Positions 36,276-46,944 of a stretch of 64,000 nucleotides of DNA are shown piece after piece. Below the pieces are notes generated by a model. It searched no databases. It was given only the letters and a program-made list of their open reading frames with translations, and had not been told where the DNA came from. The translations under genes were made by a program, and so were the position numbers. The stretch is from Colletes latitarsis. Taxonomy: Eukaryota > Arthropoda > Insecta > Hymenoptera > Colletidae. The DNA is taken from positions 31,993,501 through 32,057,500 of the forward strand of contig NC_135137.1 of NCBI RefSeq assembly GCF_051014445.1. The letters run 5' to 3'. Each line of letters begins with the position of its first letter. Positions within the stretch are counted from its first letter, which is position 1.

Positions 36276-37300
36276 TCAGACTGCCCAGAAATTTCTCGTT
36301 ATTTCGTCACGGAGCAATGTTGCAGGAGCGAAGCAAATTTTCCGAATTTGAAGGTTGCGCGCGAGCGCAACGACTCTAGAATTACAGGTTACGGAGTCCC
36401 GAGTGTCATTTGCGGGCAGGCCTCGTAAACGACTCTTTATTCGATAATAATTGCGCTCGTAAGGACCATAAACACTCATTTTCTGAGGCTCGTGCTTAAT
36501 ACCTAGCATTTTGGCATCCTTGCCTCGTTTTGTCATTTCAGAATCTTTTTCGGCGTCTCAGCCGCCCCCTTCTTCGCTCCACGGTTTCGTAACTCTTTCC
36601 CCGTCTCCTGGGTTCATCGTGCCAAGCGTTAGTCATATCCATCGTATCCATTCGCTCCAATCAGTTTCTGAAAGCTTCTCTCTGTGTCCTTTTTCTACAA
36701 ACTTCCATTTTGCCCCCTAATCGTTACAGGAAAATTGTGAAACTCTATTTAACTTTATAGAGAATTCAGATTTCGAAATGGAGCACGATTTAGGTGACGT
36801 TCGAACGCAAAAATGAGCCTCAGTTTCGGACATCTCTTTTCCTCAGAAAGCGTTCAGCGCTTTTACTCGAGCGACCTACCCTTCCGGATGATTTATATAC
36901 CACTCAAATCCAAGGAGGAGGAGGAAGAAGAAGAGGTAATACCTAACAAAAGGCCAAAGTGGAAGATTAGAGGCGATTATCGTGGATCAGGTGCGCGCAC
37001 ATTCGGCCGTAACTCAGCCGAGCGGACGCGTGGGTGGCTTACCTGTGTCCAGACGATGAAAGAGGAACTTCCTCGTACGTGCACCGACTACGAATCCCCG
37101 GACGGTTTCAACACTTTCCTGCGATCGACCTTGAAATTGTTACACGCGATCAGATCGATCAGAAAGCCACGAGGAAACGAGATAATTACCCAGAAAGGGC
37201 GATTTTAATTGACCGGGGCTGTTTGTCGTTTTGCCAAGGATGGATCGTCTTCGTGTTCTTGTTCATGTTCGTTGATCTTTCTCAGTATTTCTAATCACGC
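36276..37300. other. Mixed non-coding stretch with a short (GAG/GAA) microsatellite
   Basis: A plus-strand frame of 131 codons (36,813-37,208) passes through a GAG/GAA run at about 36,913-36,935, giving seven glutamates. On the minus strand a CACAG/GTAAGC donor-like junction lies at about 37,041-37,047, and the sequence upstream of it (in minus sense) is balanced in composition. The two readings conflict in strand and neither has homology support. I call no exon. Confidence 0.35.
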
Positions 37301-38100
37301 GTTACGCTACGTCACAGATTAAAATCCATCAAATTAAAAAATTACTAAACTAGGCACCGCGATGAAACGTTTGACTCCTGACTGACAAAATTACAATAAA
37401 TTCTGAAGTCGAACGAAAACGAAGAAGCAGATTCTAAAAAGAGGAGCGTTCGGAGAGGCCAGCATTAACGAAAAGGACATAATCGTTAGGCCTGCAAGCA
37501 CAACCCTGGGAACGTTAGCTCCTCGCGATGATATCACGGATGGAATGTGTAGCAATCGTATTAGAATTACGAAATTACTCGGGAGCGAGAATCCACCTAT
37601 GAAAAAGGGAGCCCCCCGGTTCGTAAGTTCGTACGGCCAGCACGGAAGATCCGAATCTCTCGCCGATTCCCTCCCCCGTACAGGGGTGTATCATTTGGCG
37701 GATTAGCATAATCACCGGGAACTTTTATTGCGCGCGGCTTCGCGAAAACGAAGCCACGCTGGTAGCAAATGCGCCGAATGAAATAATGAATAGCGCAGTT
37801 TCTGGTATTCGATGATTATACGCATCGCGAGAGGCAAATTATAGATTTGCGGTTTCGGGCTGTTCGTCTCCTCTACTTCTCGTATCGGATAACGAAGAAA
37901 GGACAACGGGGCAGAGCGGAGGCGGAGGATCGGCGAGAAAGACGAGGAGGACCGAGAGATACGTTTGCAAAATAAAAAAAGAAAAAGAAACGAACGAGAA
38001 AAGGGCCGAGATGAAATGTATAGTCGAAGGGTGTAACGAAACGTTTCTGTGTGGAAATTGTAGGTCGATGAGCGTCTGATGTTGTGCCAAAGTTTATGCG
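37301..38100. other. Non-coding stretch with a GC-balanced part at 37,480-37,960
   Basis: The balanced part contains GAGCCCCCCGG (about 37,610) and a purine-biased segment at 37,880-38,000. Minus-strand frames of 64 and 83 codons are unrecognised. It may be regulatory, but no cluster of sites was found. Confidence 0.35.
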
Positions 38101-38880
38101 TTTAAATGGACATAGAATTTGGCTAAATTCGATGGTTCCTTTCGTTCTCTATGCTGGGAAATTATACGCTCGGGGAATTAGGTTCTTGTATTAAAATTTT
38201 GTTACATTAGCTCGTTTCGAAAGTCTTCAGGCTTTTTTTTAACTCTCCGATGATGAATCGCGGAAATATTGCTTTCTAACAGGTTGCCTGCCATGGTGGC
38301 CACCGGTGACCACTTAAGACTTAGAAGCCATAATAGTAGTGAAATTGTACGTTATTGTCATTCTGTAAAACAATAGGTACACCGTTGAATTATCCAATAT
38401 TTGTATTTTTCACACTATCATTTGAAAAACTGGATCTCCATTGGTGGAACTTATTTATATTCGACTAAATTCTATGAATTTTTCCCTTATAAGAAATTAA
38501 AATGTTTTATAAACATCTTAGTTAATACTTAAGAAACAGAAAGTATTTTTCTTCGTCGGTGTTTCCTTTTAATTTATATTAAAAATGTCAGGTATGATCG
38601 ATACAACTTTCTACTGGATTTATACAGCTTATGAAACAAATGTGTCAATGCAGATCTATTTTAAGGTATGTATTCACGTTTTTATAGAAGTAGATTCATT
38701 CTAGAATATTTTACATTTATCACAATTCCCGAAGAAGCTTTGCAGCGATATACAAGGTTCCCACAATATTTGAGAAATTTCGAAACGTAACAAAAGAGTG
38801 TTTCAAACGCTATAGTAATTATTTTAGGTCTCTGTTTGCAAGTAAATAATGAATAAGGGGCGTTTGAAAGAGAAAAATTA
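38101..38880. other. AT-rich non-coding stretch
   Basis: A local near-palindrome, GGTGGCCACCGGTGACCAC, lies at about 38,296-38,314. Otherwise the stretch is AT-rich with no frame of note. Confidence 0.45.
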
Positions 38881-39300
38881 GAGGATCGAATATTTATTTA
38901 CAGAAATAAGGGTCGTTTTGAGGATCATTTGTTGGAAAAGCACGTAGGCCGGATGCGTTAACGCGAAGTAAGGCTCGCAGCCTCCTCGTTTCGTCGTCTT
39001 CACCTCCAGTCGACTACTCTCGGTTCTCCAACCTTGGGGTTCTACGTGGAAACACGTGTATAAGCCAGAGTTCCGCCCACGCACGCGCATTCTGCTCATT
39101 CGTTCCTCCGTCCGCTCGTCCATCCGTCCATCTATCCGCTCCTCGTCCTTTGCCGCTGCTCTCGCAAGAACCCAGAACGTGCATTCCTTATGCATATCCC
39201 TAGGGCCTGCCGGTGCAGGATCCGGCAATTTGTACGGATCCGCACATATACGTAGGAGCAGTTAAACGCGGCGTTATATTCAAATCAGCGTGGTTTTGCT
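38881..39300. other. GC-balanced block with a CCGTCC-type microsatellite
   Basis: The block has an imperfect (CCGT/CCAT)n run at about 39,106-39,140 and an inverted word pair around CCTGCCGGTGCAGGATCCGGC (39,207-39,227). The 116-codon minus-strand and 69-codon plus-strand frames overlap and are low in complexity. No function is assigned. Confidence 0.35.
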
Positions 39301-39414
39301 TCGTTTCGAGAAAATTAGAAGGAATTTCAGCGCGCGACTACACACGGGCTGAAATTTTCGACGCGGCCTCGACCGTGGACCGATAAGTATCTTGATTTTT
39401 AGATACGGATAGAG

Positions 39415-39484
39415 GATAATGATGATGATGATGCTGATGATGATGACGGTGAATGGCGATGCCGATGATCGTGATGACGACGAA
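39415..39484 (+). repeat. (GAT)n-type imperfect microsatellite
   Basis: A run of GAT units with occasional GCT, GAC, GGT and GGC interruptions. It reads as an imperfect trinucleotide repeat between an AT-rich flank and balanced sequence. The matching His-rich or Asp-rich translations are trivial consequences. Confidence 0.9.
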
Positions 39485-39892
39485 GTTTTTGGCGAAACCG
39501 TGTGCCATAGTAATGAGTATTCTTAGCAAAACTGGCTTAAGTATAGTTTCCTGGCAAGAAATGATGTTTCTTAGATTCGCTGATGCTCGACTATGGCGAT
39601 GGGTAATACTGAAATTGCATGTGATTTTTTTCGACGAAACACGAGTTTTCAGTACGTTTGTGGCAACTCTGAATTAGAAATATCTACAGTTATCTTCCAC
39701 TGTAATGGCGATTCGCTGTGAAAGAAAAGAAACTGGGCATCTAATTATAAGCACGTGTCTATGGAACGATTAGATCATATAATAGCTACAGTAGTTGCTA
39801 TTCTATTAAATATAGAGATACATTTCACGATCAGGTATTTAAACAATTTCAATATGCAGGTAACAGGCGATGAAAACAGCAATATGGCAATT
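39485..39892. other. Non-coding spacer
   Basis: Mixed sequence with only short, unrecognised frames (39,453-39,677 and the start of the frame at 39,755-39,970). It leads into the long foldback. Confidence 0.4.
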
Positions 39893-40222
39893 CTAGATAA
39901 AAAAATGAATCGAAAATGTAGAATACAATTTTTTCATGCGAGGCTTTGTTTCGAAGCAAAACGACTTTGAAAATTCATGGTGCACGGCGCACTAGGATGC
40001 TTCGATTTACCAGATTTCTTCAACAGTTTACATTTTTAATTTGCTTTTTGCATTACATTATTTCTTCTTCAAAATTCAACTAACCAGAGTGCCACGACAA
40101 AGTCCGTTGTATCGAGGCAACCCATCGCGTGCCCCAAAAATGTTCAAAATCGTTTCCCTCGAAAACGAAGCCTCGACTGGAGAAATCTTATTCTACATTT
40201 TCGATTCACTTTTTGACGTAGA
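39893..40222. repeat. Long imperfect foldback, arms about 110 bp, loop about 95 bp
   Basis: The left arm (39,893-40,010) pairs with the right arm (40,108-40,222). Shared words in arm order are GTGAATCGAAAATGTAGAATA, CGAGGCTT-GTTTCGA, AAAACGA-TTTGAA-ATT, GG-GCACG-C and CTTCGAT/CCTCGAT. The arms have diverged, so this is an old inverted duplication or a foldback element. If transcribed through, it could form an extended hairpin. The frames 39,755-39,970 (+) and 40,144-40,386 (-) share an NRKCRI-F peptide only because they read the two arms. Confidence 0.75.
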
Positions 40223-40916
40223 ATCCTGTCTATACAAATTACATATAGTAAAACAGGGACGCGTACGGGAACGAAGATTTTTGCAATGCATAAAAGGATA
40301 GGCGCAGCTGCGGTGTCTGCCCCTCGCGCGTTGCCACGGGAGATCGAATCGAATCTCCCCGTTCCCAGGAAAATACGGAAAACCAATCCCTACCCCCCCT
40401 GTTGGAAAGTAAAATCGCGGGACGTATTACAAGCCGGCATCTCTTATGTAAATCGAATTTCAGTACAAATGTCTACAGCACGTACCCGCGGCGGCGAGCC
40501 ATTGAATCTAGTAGATGGTCGATTCTCTGTGTCGGATTCCCTCAGGCTGAGGGCCTGTCGGTCTGTCTGCCTGTCTGTCTACTTGCGTTCATGTCACACG
40601 AATGGATCCCCGCTTGATAATAATTGTTTGCTACGATCCGATGCCGCGACGTGTGCGCGAGTTTCGAGCCCAACTTTGCGAACGGTTGTTTGGTCATTTC
40701 GCGTCCCGGCGCTGTCTGTCCGCGCGATCCTCATATTCCGTCGGTGATCGTCGATATCGTTTGCAAAGTGTACCCGGTACACTTTTTTATTTTTTTCCTT
40801 TACCGCCCGTTCGAAGCACTTTTTAGACGGGGCCAGCGAACCATAGTGGATAAACATCTCGTCCGACGAACTCTGTTTCTCCAATTTCGTTCGTTTACTT
40901 TTTCCTCGTCCTCCAC
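40223..40916. other. GC-balanced block with a (TGTC)n run
   Basis: A short (TGTC)n microsatellite lies at about 40,557-40,583. The 153-codon plus-strand frame (40,286-40,747) crosses it and overlaps frames in other phases and on the minus strand; it has no domain. A pyrimidine-rich tract ending in CCTCCACAG (40,911-40,919) looks like a splice acceptor on the plus strand, but it abuts a tandem repeat rather than an exon-like sequence. Confidence 0.4.
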
Positions 40917-41475
40917 AGACGTAAATAAGACGGTTAACCAGTTTGATGTCTCTACATTTAATTTGCAAGACGACACTTAATTTTTAATGTAAAAAAAAAC
41001 GTGGTTTTTTAACCTATTTTCTACATAATTTTTTCGGGAGCACGTGATGCATATTTAAAAATCTTGATAATAATTTTTAACGCGCTATATCTCCAATTTT
41101 GTTTGCGTACTTTCTTCTTCTTTTGCATAGATATAAATAAGACTGTTTAATTTACGAGATGACATAATGCATATCTAAAAATTTATATAATTTAATAATA
41201 ATATTCCAGTTCTGCACAGACATGTAAATAAGACGGTTCAACTAGTTTGGTGTCTGTACATTTAATTTGCAAGACAACACTTAATTTTTAATTTCAAAAA
41301 GACGTGATTCCTTTATCGATTCTTTTATACCTTAAAATTGTTAGTTTGGTAACTGTACATTTAATTTGCAAGACGACACTTAGTTTTTAATTTTAAAGAA
41401 ACACGATTCCCTTACCTATTTTCTATATATTTTTTTTGAAGTATGTAATGTATATTTAAAGTCTTGTTAGTAATT
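40917..41475 (+). repeat. Degenerate tandem array built on a TACATTTAATTTGCAAGACG core
   Basis: The core appears at about 40,954, 41,257 and 41,358, each followed by ACACTTA-TTTTTAAT. The preceding ACATGTAAATAAGACGGTT-type segment appears at about 40,920 and 41,221 with a weaker version at 41,131. Later segments share ACCTATTTTCTA-AT and an ATGTATATTTAAA word. Units are irregular in length (100 to 300 bp), suggesting several rounds of partial duplication. Confidence 0.75.
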
Positions 41476-42941
41476 TTTAACTCTGATTATACTGTTCGAG
41501 ACTTCCTAATACGAGCAGTGTTCGTTTGGAAGAGTGGTTCGACGTTAGTAGTTGCATCCAGTGTCTGATGATATACGAAATACTGGTCTGTGTCTTGCGG
41601 TTATCATCTACTTAAGGTTCCAATGCTTATTTCATGGATCGTTGGTCGCCGTACACGGATCAGCTCGTTTTTGCCTTAGAAATATTAATGTACGTGATTA
41701 GGAGCGTCGCTCGTCCTCTCGAATGAATTTTCATTAACGAGTAACTTGAGATTCTTATCTCAACAATCACAAGAAACCACCCAATTGCTAATTTTCAATT
41801 TTAATTAAATTTAGCATACAGATAGAGCATTGGTATTAGGTTGATATTTACGTTCGAAAGATGACATCCCATCAAAGTTGTGGATGAAATACTAATTTAA
41901 TAAAACAAAATTTACAAATTTAGTTTCTCAGGAATAGTCATAAACTTTAACTAGAAATTTCACCAAATAGTGCCACTGTGGCCAATTAGATCGCTATTTT
42001 ATAAATATTTGCTCCATCACAATGGAGTAAGTGATATGACGTGATAAAGTGGCTATTTTTTTCTATCTTTATTAATTTTTGTAATATTTATTTCCTTAAA
42101 TATTCCATGCACAACATTGAGGGTTGTTTTCATCCCTCGAATACGAATCGTCCTGATGGATTTTCTAAACGAATGAAAAACCCAGAATAATTGAAAGCTT
42201 AATGAAGCAAGGTCTTACAAGCGTTGGGGATAGATTAATACAGCGCATCTCGCAAGTTGCAATAATTCTTATCGTGTCGTCAAAGACACGCGTGATCTAT
42301 CGTTGTCACAGCGAAACGCAATTCCACTCGTCGCGTTTCTCTTGTTGCCACCTTCGATTAGTGACGTTCCTACGCAGCTGTCTTCCTGTGCACTCGATTA
42401 GAGCCATCGCGAACAGTATTGTGCAATGTTGCAATTCAAGCTTTTATCAGAGCAAAATTTCATTCGAACAATAGATAAAGCAACGCAATCAACGTAAAGC
42501 AATTTAAAAAATTTAAATCTGTACCATCGTTCTATAATTAAAATTTTCATTTATCGTTTAATGAATAATAGATGAACGGTTGTTTACTTATTATTAGAAT
42601 AGAATTCGACGAGCTCCTTGGTAATTAGAGATGGTCAAAGAATATCAACGACGATCTCGTTCGTTTGCAAGTTAGTTGTTAGAGAACGTTGGATGAAATT
42701 ATCCACATAATCCTATCGCGATTATAATTACATAGAATTTAATGACACGCGATTCCAACAACGCGATGATAGTTAATATTCGTAACGTGCATTGTTACGA
42801 TTACCGGATGCTCGATAATTACGCGAATATCAGATAGAATCTTCCGGAGTTAAGTATCCGAGCAAGGAAGGGCATCGTCGCGTGGGTGGAAATGAGATAC
42901 GTTCGACGGTGGAAAAACAAAAGAGATCAAAGCGTGAAACT
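41476..42941. other. Non-coding stretch, AT-rich with balanced ends
   Basis: The longest frame is 90 codons (42,202-42,474, plus), without a domain. The part from 42,600 to 42,941 is more balanced and carries GATAAT and TAATTAC-type homeodomain words, leading into the first copy of the duplicated core. Confidence 0.4.
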
Positions 42942-43022
42942 CGTCCATCTGGCGCGAATGATAATTACCTTTTGCGTGTTTCCGAGCATTTAAATAACGC
43001 TAGTAAATTGTTAAGCATATCG
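42942..43022 (+). promoter_or_regulatory. Duplicated bipartite core, copy 1 (candidate cis-regulatory)
   Basis: CGTCCATCTGGCGCG followed by TGATAATTA, then GCGTGTTTCCGAGCA, and 64 bp from the start an AAATTGTTAAGCATATC segment. The same parts, in the same order and nearly the same spacing, occur at 44,725-44,811. The sequence contains an E-box (CATCTG) and a TAATTA homeodomain core. It lies in balanced-composition DNA outside the recognised transposon families. The resemblance to an enhancer is an inference. Confidence 0.35.
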
Positions 43023-43700
43023 AGTGGCCGTATATCTTGCGCACGATAAAATCATAATGAATCCGCGCCGTGGCAGAACAAGCTCGGGAAATAATCGGTG
43101 GACCGTTGACCACACGCTATGATATAGGAATCCAATTTGTTATTATAATATAGTGTGCTGTTAACGCGGGACAGTAACTCAGTGGAAACTTATAACTCCG
43201 CCCGGTTATTTATTCGTACGCATCGTACCAGGTGCAACGAATAGATCGATCGTCTAGTTAACGAAGCTTTAAAATTATCTGTCGCTGTCAATGTGGCGAC
43301 AGATTTTTTTAAATATTCTTTGAAAAATTCAAATTAAATGCACTGTTTGCCGAACTGCGAGTCGTTCGTTAATTCCGTATGAAATATCGGGTATATCTTG
43401 TATAAGGTAAATAAATCGGAGCTGGTAAACAGAGTGTCACGTTTGTATCGATCCAATATCTTCGAAATTGTTGATGATACTAAAAAATGCTTCGGAGAAT
43501 TATTAAATTGTTTGAGGGGGCACATAATTTCGAGCAACTTTTCGAGATATGGGCGAATAAGGGATGTATAAACTTTGATTTTTAATATTGAATCGTATAT
43601 TTTCTAGCCGACAATTATGATACAAAACTATACAAAAGTCACTTATGAAATCATTAAAAAATATTTTAATTTTAATACGAGCCCACTGAGAAATAATAAT
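43023..43700. other. Non-coding spacer
   Basis: Balanced to about 43,260, then AT-rich. A small GTCGC-(14 bp)-GCGAC hairpin lies at about 43,281-43,302. A 67-codon minus-strand frame (43,334-43,537) is unrecognised. Confidence 0.4.
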
Positions 43701-44085
43701 AGTGGCTTTGCTGAGGGTTATATATATTAAACAAAATTGAAAAACCTAAAACATTGAACCATAAGAAGTTTCAGTGAGTGTATTCACATATAGGTGACAT
43801 AATTTTTCATTAAGAAGGTAAAAAAATTAATTCTCAAGATTAGATGTTAAAGAAAATAAATCTAAATAGGACTCCTGGATTTTAATAATATTGTGGTCCT
43901 ATTGAGGGCTACATATATTAAATAAATTTAAGAAATCTAAAAAACAAAGCCATATGAGATTTCAGTGACAGCATCCACATACAGGTGACATGATTTTTCA
44001 TTAAGGAGTTAAGAAAATTAATTCTCAAAATTAGATATTAAAGAAAATAAATCTAGATAGGACTCTTGAATTTTAACGAGGCTGT
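43701..44085 (+). repeat. Tandem pair, period about 190 bp, related to TTAA MITE family A
   Basis: Copy 1 starts at about 43,701 and copy 2 at about 43,891. Both run from a GGCT/GGTCC-TGAGGG start through CATA-AGGTGACAT-ATTTTTCATTAAG, AATTAATTCTCAA and TTAAAGAAAATAAATCTA to an ATAGGACTC word. The AATTAATTCTCAA and AAAGAAAATA words, and the GGTGACA word before them, match the interior of the complete family A element at 33,515-33,744. TTAA ends are not evident. Confidence 0.7.
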
Positions 44086-44209
44086 AAAAATAACTTCTAT
44101 GACAAATCGTGGGTATGCTAATTTCCAATTGTCTAAAAACAAAGTATAAACATGTTAAAATGATAATAGTCACGATTATATTCCTACTAAAATCAAACAT
44201 TCTGACGAC

Positions 44210-44590
44210 ACAATTTAGAGTGACTATTTTATTTTTATTTTGATTAACAAGTGACACGTTTTTAATATCAAAAGCCCCAGAACAGTTTAAATCGTTCGAA
44301 AAAGAGGGGATAGCGAGAGGTAGCATAGCGAATTTTGACGAAAGAATTTAGAACGACTATTTTAGTTTTATTTTGATTAACAAGTGACACGTATTCGATA
44401 TCAAAAGCCCCAGAACAGTTTAAATCGTTCGAAAAAGAGGGGATAGCGAGAGGTAGCATAGCGAATTTTGACGAAAGAATTTAGAACGACTATTTTAGTT
44501 TTATTTTGATTAACAAGTGACACGTATTCGATATCGAAAGCCCCAGAACAGTTTAAATCGTTCGAAAAAGAGGGGACAGCGAGGGTATAG
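44210..44590 (+). repeat. Three-unit tandem array, period 133 bp
   Basis: The word AAAGCCCCAGAACAG recurs at 44,271, 44,404 and 44,537. Units 2 and 3 are nearly identical, while unit 1 differs at its start. Each unit carries GATTAACAAGTGACACG, then AAATCGTTCGAAAAAGAGGGG. Because 133 is not a multiple of three, the minus-strand frames that read the array (44,268-44,459 and 44,401-44,622) are phase-shifted copies of one another and not a repeat protein. Confidence 0.9.
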
Positions 44591-45411
44591 CGGACCGATC
44601 GGGACAAAAGAGATCCGCCCACGCGGCGTGGATGGACCGAATCGATCTTGGATCGATTAAAGATCCGTAGTCAGATACGAGGGGACGCAACGAAGAACGA
44701 GGGTCCGAAACGAGAGACCCGGGACGTCCATCTGGCGCGGGTGATAATTATCGTTCGCGTGTCTCCAAGCAGCAAAGTGTTCCATGGCGCCACGAAATTA
44801 TTAGGCTTATCTTCGGCACACTGATAATTATATAGTCGGACGCGGGGTCCGTGGTGGTTCCGTAGGGGGCTCGATGCTGGTTGCGTCAATGCTTTAGGAC
44901 TTTATAGGCCGCGGTTGATGCGGTCTACACGGGGTTACCTAATGAAAAGGTTAGTTGACCCCGACCAGAACGCCCTGGCGCCTCCTTCTCTAGCTAGAAG
45001 ACCCATCCTACGTCTCTTCTCTCGCTCTCGGATATACATCTGAACCGCTAAACGAAACAAGCCGAGGGAAGGGGCTCGAAAGTAAAAGAAAAATTCGATC
45101 TGGTTCATGAGAATCCTTTCCTCGAGTCTCGTTGTTTCCGCGAAATCCTCCCCTATTCGATGAAGGAATCGGCCGGACGCCCCTGACGCCTCCCACGTAG
45201 ACGGCTCCGAATTTCTGGCAAAATGCGAGTTTCGCTGGAACCGAGACGCAAACGGTGACCCTAACCCTCCAGTTGCAGCTCCTTCGAAAAAGGCACTCTT
45301 ACGCGGCAGATCCTTTGAACTGTCTTGTCGCCCTTGTCAGTTGCGTGCTGGCGATCGTGATTCCACTAGTGGGAGTATTTTGAGCCCTGGGACGATCCTA
45401 TTCTTCGATTT
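44591..45411. other. GC-balanced block containing the second duplicated core
   Basis: The composition changes at the end of the 133 bp array to GC-balanced, CpG-bearing DNA. Apart from the duplicated core at 44,725-44,811, there is a run of short CCTCC and GAGGG words, and unrecognised minus-strand frames of 72 and 62 codons. It may be a regulatory block that was separated from 42,942 by repeat insertions. Confidence 0.4.
44725..44811 (+). promoter_or_regulatory. Duplicated bipartite core, copy 2 (candidate cis-regulatory)
   Basis: CGTCCATCTGGCGCGGGTGA, then TAATTATCGTTCGCGTGTCT and CCAAGCA, with an AAATTATTAGGCTTATC segment 70 bp after the start. It matches copy 1 at 42,942-43,022 with a few substitutions, while sequence between the two halves differs. 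Retention of two short blocks at conserved spacing is unlike the other tandem pairs here, which are similar along their whole length. Confidence 0.35.
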
Positions 45412-45415
45412 TTAA

Positions 45416-45633
45416 CGCTAGAACCAACGACAATTATAATGTATTTATTTGTATTAAAGAACTAAGAACGGGTTAGGTCTGGATTGTAGAGGGGATGTAG
45501 AAATATATGATGCAATGGAAATAAGTGTTTATTCAGTCTCTTATAGAAAATTTTTAAAAAGTCGAGTAAATTTTTTACAAGTTTTATTGGAAATTACGAA
45601 TGGGTCATTTTGACTACTTTAGTACTTCTATTG
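45416..45633 (+). mobile_element. TTAA-flanked MITE family B, 218 bp, both sites present
   Basis: TTAA occurs at 45,412-45,415 and 45,634-45,637. The left end begins CGCTAGAACC; the right end, inverted, begins CAATAGAAGT, so the tips share C--TAGAA. The interior (GCAATGGAAATAA, GTGTTTATT, AATTACGAATGGGTCATTTT) is shared in inverse orientation with 31,394-31,557 and more distantly with 22,441-22,600. It has no coding capacity. The match to piggyBac-type elements rests on the TTAA sites and size. Confidence 0.7.
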
Positions 45634-45637
45634 TTAA

Positions 45638-46944
45638 ACTCGATTTCAAATAATTAGCTGAACGAAATAATAGTTTCATAAATATATTAAGTAGAGCGTT
45701 TATAATGCTTTGGAAAAATTAACAAAGAATAAGTGGTATACATCGTTGTCACAACATCGATAATACAGAACTTAAATATAAAATTTCGTTGAAATTCATT
45801 AAAAAGAATTTGTGAACATTCTATTATCTAAATAGTTTCTTAACCATTTCTGTTTGTCTGTTAGTACACATAATAGAGTTTGTACTGTGAGCAATAATTT
45901 TAATCTAGCATATCGTAAGTAGTAAGTAAACAATTAATTTTATTTTCACATTTCATTTATGAAATCGTCGTAAGTGAAACATCGTACACGATCGTAATAC
46001 GTAGCAGGTATTACATCATCCAAAAGTGAAACATATTAATTTTTGCAAGAAACGTTATCGCGATTAATGATGAAATGATCGCTATCGGGAACGATATCAT
46101 TACGTTGTTATACCGAGATCTCGATAAAATCGTCGAAATATTGTTCTGATAAACGACCAAAATGGATAGCAGGTAAATAACGAGGCCGATCATTTTCGTA
46201 AATAACGATCGACCCTTGTCACTCAAGATCGTGTTGTATAGCAGGTACAAATACGTATTATAGACAAGTTTAGGTATCGTCCTATCGAGTTGTTCGAATC
46301 ATTATTTGGGTGAGAAAAATTCCGAGAAAGACGCACTAAATTCTCGACGAACAGGAACAGGAAAACATTCTTTGTTTCTTTCATTTTTATATCGTGAACG
46401 GTGCAAGTAAACGAGCTTGCATAATTTAGTACTGAAATCGATGGCGTATTACAATATTTCGTAATTTTTATCGAACGAATATTCACCGATAAAAACAAAA
46501 ATAACACATATAGAGGATGAATATCAAGCAAGGTGAAAGAGTGAAGGTTTTACAACCTAATTTGACTCGGTCCTAATTTATAATCTGATGAAAAGCTACT
46601 GTAATATTGCAAATGATAAGAAAGAATAAAATAATAATCCACCCGTTTAAAGTAGGTACATGTTTTTATAATTGAAGGTATATTAGTGATTTTTGGAGAA
46701 ATATTTCGAATACTTTTATATTCGAACAGTAACTGTTGTTTATGTAATACATTTAGGAATTTCCTCATCCGTCATCAACGTTATTCCACGATAATTGCAT
46801 TCAAATGAGCTATCGATGGATTTTCCATTTACGTTGTAACTACAGTGTCGTATAATCGATATTTATAGAACTTCCACTTCCTTTCCATTGCAATATACAA
46901 ACAACAATTTCCAACACTCATCAAATACTCGTTCCAATTCTTTA
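45638..46944. other. AT-rich non-coding stretch
   Basis: Minus-strand frames of 72 to 102 codons are unrecognised; the one at 46,011-46,250 has hydrophobic runs but sits in sequence of ordinary composition. No RNA gene or repeat was identified. Confidence 0.45.

Noticed and set aside
36913..36935. Acidic (Glu7) tract as part of a nuclear protein
   Set aside because: It is a GAG/GAA microsatellite in an unrecognised frame, with a conflicting minus-strand splice-like word nearby.
40911..40919. Splice acceptor CCTCCACAG with a pyrimidine tract
   Set aside because: It abuts a degenerate tandem array, and the sequence after it is repeat DNA with stop codons, so no exon is supported.
44210..44590. 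Possible CRISPR-like array
   Set aside because: The 133 bp units are contiguous, with no short repeat alternating with unique spacers, and the sequence is eukaryotic in character.
44268..44622. Apparent repeat protein with recurrent SRYPLFFERF-type segment
   Set aside because: It comes from a 133 bp tandem array; the period is not a multiple of three and the frames are phase-shifted readings of the same DNA.
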